Positions 55,273 through 64,000 of a stretch of 64,000 nucleotides of DNA are shown here, piece by piece (positions within the stretch are counted from its first letter, which is position 1; each line of letters opens with the position of its first letter). A model generated the notes under the pieces. That model had not been told where the DNA came from, did not search any database, and saw nothing but the letters and a program-made list of their open reading frames with translations. The position numbers and the translations under genes are program-made. Source of the stretch: Anaeramoeba flamelloides. Its lineage: Eukaryota > Metamonada > Anaeramoebidae. The stretch is taken from contig JANTQA010000033.1 of the NCBI GenBank assembly GCA_027625915.1, positions 8,432,001 through 8,496,000 on the forward strand, in the 5' to 3' direction.

Positions 55273-55527
55273 ATGAATATTTTTTTAAAAAATAGATTTC
55301 TTCAAATGAGAATGGTTTTAAACTTTTTTGAGTTAATCAAATTCTTAAAATTCAACTCTTTTGAATTTTTTTATTTGTTATTTGAATTTTGTCAACCAAA
55401 AGAAAGTCAAATTCAGGATAACATTACTTGGTTCCAAGCCACCATTCAAGTACAAAGTAAAACCATTCGTAACTTACTAGATCCTTTAAAAAACCTTTCA
55501 TTTTTTTTTCTAACATTTAAATTTTAA
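55273..55527 (+). CDS. Hypothetical 84-residue ORF
   Basis: ATG to TAA. The central part, FCQPKESQIQDNITWFQATI then SKTIRNLLDPLKN, has varied codons and moderate GC, unlike the Phe-rich ends. No family is recognised. It may be an exon with AT-rich intron on both sides. Confidence 0.3.
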   Translation: MNIFLKNRFLQMRMVLNFFELIKFLKFNSFEFFYLLFEFCQPKESQIQDNITWFQATIQVQSKTIRNLLDPLKNLSFFFLTFKF

Positions 55528-55559
55528 ATTTGAAAAATTTCAGTTGATTATTTTTTATT

Positions 55560-56330
55560 ATTCAATTTTATATAATTTTAACATCTATTAATATTCTTTT
55601 TTTTTAACCTTATATTTCAAAAATGCACAATATAATAACGAACCAAACAAATAACAACTCATTTCGTTGGAAGTTAATATCAATATTAAAAAAAATAGGA
55701 AAAGGAAGTGAAAATTTTTTCCCATTTATTATTAAAATACCGGTATTGTTTCAAAATATGGAACACTGACTATTTTTAATCTTTTTACCTTTTAAGTAGA
55801 AAAAAAAAAAAACATCTAATATTTAGTTACCACAATATTTACACCCCATACACACCGAGTAAAGTTACTTTCATAAAATTAAAATATATAATTGGTTTTA
55901 TTTTGATTGAACAAATTCTTATATAAAAACAATTCAATAAAAACATATTGATCTACAACAAACTTATAAATAACATTAATTTAATCGAAATAATAAAAAA
56001 TAAATATAATAAAAATTTGAAAGTACCAAAAAATATAAAAAAAAAAAATAAACAAAAAACAGTTTCACATTATATCATTATGAAAAAAAAAAAAAAAAAA
56101 AATCCAAATTATTTATATTTTTAAAAATTCAAAAAAAAAAATATATATATAGACTTAAGAACAAAAATACAAATAAATAAAAAAAAAGTGGCTTTGATAA
56201 TAATATGTATTATTACAATATTAACAATAATACCATGATAATATTAAAAAAATAAGATAAAAAAAAAAAAATTATTTTCTTTTTGAACAAACTTTAACAT
56301 ATCACTTTCATAAAAAATTAAATACAATCA
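55560..56330. other. AT-rich intergenic DNA, no gene seen
   Basis: A D-family arm (GGAAGTGAAAATTTTTTCCCA, ending ATACCGGTATTG) is at 55.70-55.75 kb. The rest is A/T tracts. Confidence 0.5.
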
Positions 56331-56335
56331 ATCCA

Positions 56336-56773
56336 AAGCTACCGTGGAATTTTATCAATATCAAATTTTGATGTTGATATAGATTTTTAAATCTAAGAAT
56401 ATGGGAATAATAAAGCTCATATTGAAAAAAAAATTCCTAAATGAGTCAACATTCAGGAATTTTAAGGGCAACTAAAGTGTAATCTATACTTCTTCAATAA
56501 TAATAATAAAATATTCAAGAATTTTTTCTGATTTTCAAAAAATAAATTTTCAGAACCCAAAAAGACTCTAAACATAAAAAATTCATCGAAACTCTACATA
56601 AAGTATCCTCTAAAAAATGGATTTATTTTTCCATCACATTGGGAGAATATTTTTCATAGAAACTCACATAAGAAAAAATATTTCCAATATAAGCTTTCTG
56701 ATTCTTATATTCTTAGATTTAAAATTCTATATTAAGATCAATTTTTGATATTGAAAAAATTTCACAGTAGCCT
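56336..56773 (+). mobile_element. MITE family M with about 110-nt inverted ends
   Basis: GCTACCGTGGAATTTTATCAATATC on the left and, inverted, GCTACTGTGAAATTTTTTCAATATC on the right. Similarity continues through TTTTAAATCTAAGAATAT and AAAGCT(C/T)ATATTG. It is about 438 nt. Only one copy is seen and no frame is present. Confidence 0.75.
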
Positions 56774-56784
56774 CGGAACAGCTG

Positions 56785-57660
56785 TATTTACCAATTTCCC
56801 CATTTTTGATAACTTCAGTTATGATAAATTCTATTGATTAATAAAAATTCTTGGATCAAAAAAATATTTTTCAAGATATTTTACAACTAAAATTGTAAAA
56901 TCCAATTTTCTAGTATATATTAAGATTTTTTTTCAAATTTAATCGTAAAAAATATAAATATTTTTTTTTTGCTACTAGATAAGAGGCTATTTTATTATAT
57001 TTTTAAAGTATTATAAATCATGTGAATATCTTTCAGATGTATAATCGATTATTTAACTCTTAAAAATTATTTGTTCTTTTAAATTGAAATAAATATTTTT
57101 TTTTTAATTTTTGGGGTAAGTTTTTTTTAATTTTTATTATAAACAGAAAATTTATTTAAAAAGCACAGTTTTTTTTTTTTTTTAATTTTATAGAATTCAA
57201 GTGAATTGAGTAAAATCTTTGATTTTACTCTACTCTGATAAACCATGTGAAATCTCCGAACTTGACAGACATTTTTGTTGGTTTTTTTTTTAATTTTGTA
57301 AATAAAATAAAAATTTATTTAATTTTTGTTCGATACCAAAAAGTAAAAAAAACTATATTACGTTATATTTATCATCGGATATTGTTTTGTCTTATTGAGT
57401 TTTTTTTTAGATAATAGAAGTGTTTTCACAACTATTAGTTATTTTCTAATCCTAAAAATGTCTAAAAGTTGAATTTAAGGAAAATTGATTTATCAAATCG
57501 ATTTAAGAAATTTTAATCCAAAAAAGACCTTTTTTTCTGGATGAGAGACTTGTTATAATTTTATAGTACTTTGAACAACAACAAATACAACAGCATTCAG
57601 AGCGTTTTAGAACTGAAATGCCGATAATATTGTGAATGAACTTTATTAACACTGTGAGAA
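56785..57660 (+). repeat. Foldback-like repeat C, copy 4
   Basis: The left flank (TCAGTTATGATAAATTCTATTG, then TTTTCAAGATATTTTACAAC) and right flank (AAGTGTTTTCACAACTATTAG, GTTGAATTTAAGGAAAATTG) match copies 2 and 3. Its centre is shorter and the modules are decayed. Confidence 0.6.
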
Positions 57661-57664
57661 TTAT

Positions 57665-58335
57665 AATTGTAGTAGTTTTATTGCCAAACTTCTAATTTTA
57701 AGTTTTTTTTTTGATAATAGTACTGCGCAAATGATTTTATAATTTGTCATGTTTATTTTTTATTAAAAGTGATTTTTTCATCAATTGTGATACCTTTCAG
57801 GTATATTCCTTTCCAATTTTCATCAAAATTTTGTCATAGATCGTTTGTATTTATTAATTTATATTCTATTTAAAAAAGAAGCGAGGCGAATATTGGTTTA
57901 GAAACGTCAAGAATAATTCAATTATAATCTATTCAGATTCAAACGAATACAAATATCCTCAATAATTTATTATATAGAATTTATTGTTACTTATCATTAA
58001 GAGACAATTGTCGTACTTTAATTTCTTGCATTTGTACAATAAAGAAGTAATTATTAGAGAAAAATTCATTTTTGAGAAAAAACAGTTGTGAATATGAAAA
58101 AATCATTTCTATTGATATTATATTGTGTTGAATCTTAATTAATAATTGAATGGAATGGTGTATTATTATAATGATTTAAATATTATTGTTTGAGATGTGA
58201 ACGATAAGTTGATTTTTTTTATTGTTTTCTGTTTGTTCATCTTAAAATTGGAGTAATGAAATTTAGAATTGTTGTTATAATTTGTTAATCATTTATTAAT
58301 TAATTAAATATCAAATGTTTTACGTAGTTATATAA
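57665..58335. other. AT-rich intergenic DNA, no gene seen
   Basis: No sustained frame and no repeat match. Confidence 0.5.
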
Positions 58336-58337
58336 TT

Positions 58338-58410
58338 AGCATTGTGGCGCAGAGGAAGCGTGTCAGGCTCATAACCTGAAGGTCGGACGGATCGATACCT
58401 CCCAATGCTA
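58338..58410 (+). tRNA. tRNA-Met (CAT), initiator-like
   Basis: It folds as a cloverleaf. The acceptor stem AGCATTG/CAATGCT is perfect, the D stem is GCGC/GCGT, and the anticodon stem TCAGG/CCTGA carries loop CTCATAA (anticodon CAT). Discriminator A, no intron and no encoded CCA. Initiator marks are the A1-T72 pair, GTGGCGCAG-AGGAAGCGTG around the D arm and the T-loop starting ATCGA instead of TTCGA, as in eukaryotic iMet. Two oddities: pair 29-41 is A-T rather than the G-C of the usual initiator GGG/CCC triplet, and the T-stem GGACGG/CCTCC has one extra base, a bulged C. A T-tract terminator follows directly (CTTTTTTTTT), so transcription looks possible. Confidence 0.88.
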
Positions 58411-58788
58411 TTCTTTTTTTTTATATTGCTATAAAAATTGAACGAAACAAAAAAAAACTTGGATCAACACTTAAAAAAAATTTGCTTTATTTTTTTATTA
58501 ATGGTTAATACAAATATTTTCAAAAGTGAATAAAAATCTCGTTTTCCTAAATTTTACAAAAAAAAAATTAACCACAATATCAAAAGTTAAAAAATTTACA
58601 AGACTCAAGATATAACAAATTAAAAAAACTTTTCATGCTAATCAAAGATGTATTTTTTTAACTTTTCAATTTTTCACCAATCAACCCTCTTTTTATCAAA
58701 CCCAAAAACTCACAAAACAAAGCAACACAAAAAGAGAAATAAACAAAAAACAAATTTCAAACTTCACAAAACACAAAAAACCCAACTA

Positions 58789-59146
58789 ATGTTCAGCAAT
58801 ATATCCAATGAATTTCTTTCTTTTGTCTCTTGTTTTATAAGTTTTCTCCTTCATTACACTTCGTATCTTGTATACGTATAAAGATAGGAAGATCTTAGTT
58901 TTACTTCAATCACTTAATTTAAAAGTTTCAATTTTTTCGATACAATGGCACTCTCCTCGTATTAGGAATTATTTAAACCAATTTCTGATAAAGAGAGAAA
59001 GGCTCACCAAGTTTTTAAATAAATGGTTTTATGTTGGTATTATCTCTTCAGTAATTGTAATGGTTCTTAGCACATTGCTCTTGATTTATACCAGGATACA
59101 AGTCATAAAAATAACTCTTAGATATCAAGAAGAAGAAGAACAATAA
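58789..59146 (+). CDS. Site-2 protease-like N-terminal exon (partial or decayed)
   Basis: The stretch LNLKVSIFSIQWHSPRIRNY, LTKFLNKWFYVGIISSVIVM and then VLSTLLLI aligns with the N-terminus of eukaryotic MBTPS2 (its pattern L-x-[IV]-S-P-F-x-I-R-W, then Q-W-F-N-x-G-x-x-F-x-x-x-A-M, then a membrane helix). S2P is an intramembrane zinc protease of the Golgi that releases transcription factors. The frame is open from about 58841. The ATG-led frame at 58789 encodes a plausible first helix but is shifted by one base near 58875, so either an upstream intron (acceptor ATAAG) or a frame break is needed. The HExxH catalytic core is not found downstream, and a QEEEEQ-stop ends the exon. Probably a truncated gene. 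Confidence 0.5.
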
Positions 59147-59479
59147 ATGATGAATCCAATGGTAAGAATAATATCCAAATAACTAAAAACAAAAAAAAAA
59201 CACAATTCGAAATCAAAAAAAAACAAAACAAAAATCAAAAAAATTGACTATTTAAAAGCCCAACACACTGAACATTTCATTTTCAGATTGCCAAATTTTG
59301 AAAAAAAAAAATAAAACCAGTGTGATTCTTTTCTCATTGATCTTATTTCTATCTTTCAAATAAATTTTTTTGATGAAGATTTTTTTGATCTTATTTCATT
59401 TCAAAAAAATAAACTAAATTTCAAAATATTCCAATTTTTTTTTACTTTTTTTTATTTTATTTTGAGATGAAAAACAATT

Positions 59480-59605
59480 ATTTCTCGTTTATAGAACTGA
59501 ATATTAAAATAGTAATTTTTTGATTATAATAGATAACTTTGATTTATAAAAATATTTATTTTCAAAATTTGATTTTTAATGGACAAATGAAATTGAAATG
59601 GAATT
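59480..59605 (+). repeat. Dispersed segment L, copy 2
   Basis: TGAATATTAAAATAGTAATTTTT, TATAATAGATAACTTTGATTTAT and AAATTTGATTTTTAATGGACAAATGA mirror 26.09-26.20 kb in order and orientation. Confidence 0.5.
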
Positions 59606-59994
59606 TAATTCAAACTTTTTAATTTGTAACATTGATCTTCAAAACAAATTTTCAAATACAATACAAGACAACATTTTTAATAGACTGTGAACTAAAAAAT
59701 CAAGACAACTTTCAGAATCAATGAATGTTCTCTTTGAAAAGTAAAAAAGATAATCATTCCTTTATCAATCCTTCATTTTTCAATAAGGTTTTACCTTTTG
59801 AGAATTATCCTTTAAAACTCAAAAATTACTGAGCTACATTAAATTTATACAATAGACTGATTATTCATCAAAATGAATGAAACAAATTGGTTTAATATGG
59901 GAAAATTATTATTTTTCAAATTTGGTCAAATTTAAAAATTGTTCCAATTCTCATTTTTTTCAAAATAGTCAATTCTATTGAAATATATGAACTG

Positions 59995-60115
59995 TCTGCA
60001 TTTAAAACATCCTTTACTGGTAGGTCAAGGGATGTTTGGGTAGGTTAGAGTATACTTGGGTGATTTGGTTGGTAGGTTATGCTAGAAAATTTAACCCAGG
60101 ATTTTGAAAAAAAAA
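59995..60115 (+). repeat. GT-rich fragment, possibly repeat J copy 3
   Basis: GGTAGGTCAAGGGATGTTTGGGTAGGTTAGAGTATACTTGGG is unusually G/T-rich, and the end (CCCAGGATTTTGAAAAAAAAATAA) resembles the J tail region at 2.19 and 48.72 kb. It may be a decayed SINE. Confidence 0.35.
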
Positions 60116-60758
60116 TAATTAAGAGACCAATTAGACTTTTGTAACTTGTTTTTCCAGAGGTAAAAAAATTCCACTCAACTTTTTGTTGTTTAAAATTGGG
60201 TTTCGAATAAATTTGTAAAAATTATTGGGTATTGATATTTTCAACATTTTGGATTTTCTACAATTTAATTAATAAAATACTAGTAATCACAAAATAATCT
60301 TTTTGATTTTACCTCCCACACAATACTTAAAAACCATTAAAAACTTTCATACTGATTAAAATAATCAATAAACTCTTCAAAAATATACAAAAAAATTAAA
60401 TATCACAAATTTTGAAATTTGACTAAATTTAAATTTTAATAATATACCCTTTTATATCTTTACATCTAATTTACAAATAAAAAGTTTAAATACAAGATCA
60501 CAATTTCAAAAATTTCAAACAGTTTTCCAGTTTTATAAAAGCCATAAATTCTGAAAAAGTAAATTGAAATTTTCTTTTCAGGGTTTTAAAGGACCAAAAT
60601 AGTTGAAAACAAAATTTAGATAAAAATTCATAATACCCTTTGGAATTCTTTTTAAAAAATTGAAAGAGAGAAAAAATATTAAAAAAATTGATCAATTGTA
60701 TTTTGTTGAAAATTTTGATAAAAAATATTACAATTTTAAAAAATAAATTTATAGTTTT

Positions 60759-61165
60759 GGAAAAAAAGTGAAACAGGAAAAAAAGTGAAACATGGTTTTT
60801 AATTGGTAAAATTACTGAAAATTCAAAGTAAAATCAATAAAAAGAAGAAACCAATTAACTTCAAATAATAACCCATTATATTCTTTCCAATCAACCCAAC
60901 ATATACAATTTAAATCTACTTGATTTATTGAAATTGTTTTTGTGGTTTTGGAGATCTCAAAAATATTCACTTTTTTGAACAAATTTTTAATAATTGATCA
61001 ATCAAAGAAAAGTCAATACCAAAATATACTATTAAAAAAAAATTTATTGTGCAAATACTTCATTTTGCTTTTATTTGATTATTTATTCTTTTTTTTTCAT
61101 TGTTCTTCATTTTCATTTTCAGTAATGTTCCCAATTAAAAACAGTGTTTCACTTTTTTTCCACAT
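60759..61165 (+). mobile_element. MITE family G, copy 1
   Basis: The left end GTGAAACAGGAAAAAAAGTG, CATGGTTTTTAATTGG and ATTACTGAAAAT are inverted at the right as ATTTTCAGTAATGTTCCCAATT and AGTGTTTCAC with TTTTTTTCC. About 405 nt, with a sub-terminal tandem of the GTGAAACA motif. It matches 53.64-54.06 kb in reverse. Confidence 0.75.
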
Positions 61166-61199
61166 TGGTTATTATTTTTTTTTGTTAAAATAACATAAA

Positions 61200-62375
61200 A
61201 AGGCAATTATATTAAAAAATTATTCCTAGAACAATTTTAACAATTATAAATATTGTGAAGTTTATTAATTTTTTTGAATATTATTATGTAATAATTCAGT
61301 TTTTTCTTACAAAGTTAACAATTTTTAAAATCCCAGAAATCATATAAACTAATTTTCAAGCATTAGAACTTTAAATCATTGAACCAAACATAATAAGGGA
61401 CGAACTATTGTAAAATTAAATTAATTTTCAAATTAAAAGCTCAATTCTGAAAAATAATTAACAAAAGAAAGATTACTTTAATTGTCTAAAGCTATACCGA
61501 TCAACATTTTTAAAAATATTACTAACAATAACGTCTTGATTAACTATTTTTACCAATAAGAATATCATTTGCAAATCACCATATTATTACATAAATGTCC
61601 ACCTACAATCATCCGATAATTTGATAAAAATCTAATCTCAAAGGATAAAATTATATCTTAATAACATTTTTATTTCTCTTAATTTTTTTTTTTGAATTTC
61701 AATATATGTCCCTACGACCAAAAAAACATTAAAAATGGAAAACTGAACAATTACCTTCCATTAAAAAAATAAAAAAATAAAATAAAAAAAATAAAAATAA
61801 ATAAAGTTTCCAATTAACTTTTTTTTAAAAACATTTTTTGCCAAAATGATTGAATTCAAACTTGAAATTATGTATATTTTTATTTATAATATCTTTTTTA
61901 ACTCTTTACTAAAAAAAATTCGAAATTATGGGAATTTTATTTTCGCAAAAGGGGCTAATTTGGTCTTCAAATACTTTTTTTTATTTTTAAATGGTAAAAT
62001 TAAAAAAATAGTTATGTGACAAAGATAAAATCTCTGTAAAAATATTCTAAAATAATATATTAACTTATTCTTTGAATTCAATTCTTTCTCAACCCCAATT
62101 TTTCAAAAAAATTTAAAGTGCACAATAATTTCAAAAAATATTTTGGATATTCAAACTTTGGGAGTGTTTTTATTTGTAAAAAATTAATCCCAGGAGTTAA
62201 TTTAATTAAGTTTTGTGCAAGATTTTGAAAAATATTAATCAGAAAAAAATAGTAATTTTTTATAATATAGATATATAATCTGAATACATTTTAACAAAAC
62301 ATGTTGAAGAAAAAAAAATATTTCCACTGTTAATTTCAAATATGTCCTATCAAATGTTTAAGAAACCAAAATAAA
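61200..62375. other. AT-rich intergenic DNA, no gene seen
   Basis: A/T tracts with no sustained frame. Confidence 0.5.
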
Positions 62376-62378
62376 GAG

Positions 62379-62840
62379 ATGAATCTACAACTTCATATAT
62401 ATTTTTTTTTTCAATCCACAAAAATTTACAAAAAAAAATATTTTACTCAATTCACAAAAGTTTTAATGAACAAAACAAAAAATATATTTTTTGTATTAAT
62501 TTTGAATGATTACAAATCATATTTAAACCCACTTTTATTTAAAATTTCAACAATCTATTCACAAACGGGATTGTTTGATTTTATTATTAACTTTTCAGAA
62601 AACAAACCAACAAAAAACGAGGCAAATAGTATTTTTTTTTTTTTTCATTTTCCACTCAATGCTATTGTTTAATATTTGAAAACAATCAACAAAAACAAAA
62701 TTAAAAATTGGTTAGACTTTCAAAAGAGTAAAGTTATTCGATCAAAGAAACGATTACTAAGCAAAAGCTTGCTGATTATAAATTCAATAAAATGTGATAT
62801 CAAATATTTTGTATTGAGTTAACCTGTTATTCAGCTCCCT
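62379..62840 (+). other. Two weak open frames, unidentified
   Basis: One ATG-led frame (62379-62672, 97 codons) has a Lys/Asn-rich part (FSENKPTKNEANS). A second frame near 62.70-62.82 kb reads WLDFQKSKVIRSKKRLLSKS before a stop. Neither has a recognised domain or good splice sites. Confidence 0.2.
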
Positions 62841-63264
62841 GTTACCCAAGCAATTCATATTTATGAAACACATCATTTCAAGAACACCAATTAAAAATTA
62901 AAAACAAAACATTATGAAAAAGAACACGACTAATACTATCAAATTTGTATTTATAACTATATTCCTGTTTGGCTCACTTTACTTTTATGAATGATCTTGA
63001 TAAAACTTTGAAAAGAAAAAAAAAACAAGAAGGCAAAAAGCCACTTCTCAATGACTTTTATGTTCGAATCACCCTGACATTTGAATAATGATCATTGTTT
63101 AACCAAACTCATTCTATTTCCATAAAATTTTAAATTTGTAACTTGTGCTATCTAAAAGGTGCTAAAAAATAAACGTTTTCTTTTCCCCAAATTCTTTTTT
63201 CTTTTGAAATTTTTTTTTTCCAAGTTATTTTTGTATCTTCTCTTCAATATTTTTTTCCCAAATA

Positions 63265-63410
63265 AGGCAAAAAGTTATCAGAAACAAGCAGTTAAAAATG
63301 ACCATTTTTGCGAGAGTATTTCCAGATTTGAAAACGGCCCACTTCTCAGGAAAATGGTCCGTCGTCTCATTAAAATGATTATTGATTTTCTACAATTTCT
63401 TCTCTCATAA
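63265..63410 (+). CDS. Possible terminal exon, unidentified
   Basis: Following AATAAG, about 47 codons read AKSYQKQAVKNDHFCESISR and ENGPLLRKMVRRLIKMIIDF to TAA, with gene-like codon choice. The part of the frame before it is Phe-rich intron-like sequence. No family is recognised. Confidence 0.3.
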
Positions 63411-64000
63411 TTTTTTTAAGTTTTGATTTTCCTTTCTGTGTATTGAATATATCTTTAAGAAAACGTTATTAATATTAAAATTTAGTAAATTTCAAGATCT
63501 ACTTTTCTTATTTTTTCACAGATCTTCGATTCCTGTACTCCAAATAAAATAAATTGAAAATATGAAATAGTAATTAGGCACTAAAAATAAAGTGGAAAGA
63601 AATTTAATTTATTCAAAGAAATAAAATCAATTTTTCCTTTTGTTTGGTCTCATTTACACCATTTTATGATTAATGTAAAAGTAATTTCCTATGAATATTG
63701 GACATTCATTGGATCACTTCAGTTTTAGGAGTATCATTATTTGTAAATAAAATGATATGTGGTATGATGTTGATGTAAATTCCAATTGATTGCAAAATAA
63801 CAAAATTGATTTTACACCGCTCTAGAGAGAGAATTGTCTAACTTTCAATTTGTTTTTTGATTGGAATTCTGAAAGTCTCGCTTAATTTTGATTGAACTTT
63901 TTACTTTTTTTTTGTTGTTTTTTTTTTTTTTTTTGTTTTTGATTACGTAATTTTTTGGTTGATTTTCCTTTTTTTTTCTTGTTTACACTTTCCTTCTTTG
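63411..64000. other. AT-rich DNA at the window edge
   Basis: T-tracts and short frames only. Confidence 0.5.

Overview
This window is nuclear DNA from a very AT-rich (by eye about 80% A+T) single-celled eukaryote. The evidence is spliceosomal GT-AG introns in conserved genes, eukaryotic ribosomal proteins L30 and S13, a DBF4-type zinc-finger protein, a Sec7 ARF-GEF, an FCP/SCP phosphatase, an SLC45/sucrose-type transporter and an initiator-like tRNA-Met. Codon choice in the genes (AGA, CCA, ACA, GGA, TCA), homopolymer-rich introns and an Asn/Ser/Gly low-complexity stretch recall amoeboid protists such as dictyostelids, heteroloboseans or anaeramoebids. The species cannot be fixed from the window.

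Gene density is low: about seven well-supported protein genes, one tRNA and several partial or decayed genes in 64 kb. From left to right: a Tom40-like first exon (minus, 5.5-5.8 kb); a divergent RPL30/RPS13 pair (6.6-7.75 kb); an FCP/SCP-type phosphatase with an acidic N-terminus (minus, 12.7-14.1 kb); a three-exon Sec7-domain gene with a 2.3 kb intron (minus, 16.5-19.9 kb); weak carboxypeptidase-like and orphan exons (21-28 kb); an Asn/Ser-rich decayed stretch (30.5-31.0 kb); a DBF4-like C-terminal exon (36.1-36.6 kb); a complete four-exon propionyl-CoA carboxylase beta gene (40.9-43.8 kb); a three-exon SLC45-like transporter with a 4.3 kb intron (minus, 46.6-52.6 kb); the tRNA (58.3 kb); and a site-2-protease-like N-terminal exon (58.8-59.1 kb).

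Much of the remainder is small repeats. I found about thirteen families by comparing stretches with each other: non-autonomous DNA transposons with inverted ends (families A, B, D, E, F, G, H, M and N), foldback-like modules (C), an A-tailed SINE-like repeat (J) and other dispersed segments (I, K, L). Families B and N both sit between TTAA sites and share the end GGGA(C/T)TAG. N interrupts an H copy at a TTAA that the uninterrupted H copy allows to be reconstructed as an empty site, and B interrupts an A copy at a TTAA. This points to TTAA-specific, piggyBac-like transposition.

The two largest introns (Sec7 and SLC45) are the ones that hold these repeats, while the other introns are 140-920 nt, so intron growth by transposon insertion is visible here. 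I see no operon-like logic among the genes. The functional themes are separate: translation (RPL30, RPS13, tRNA), mitochondrion-related organelle import and metabolism (Tom40-like, PCCB), membrane traffic and transport (Sec7, SLC45) and cell-cycle or transcription control (DBF4-like, FCP-like).
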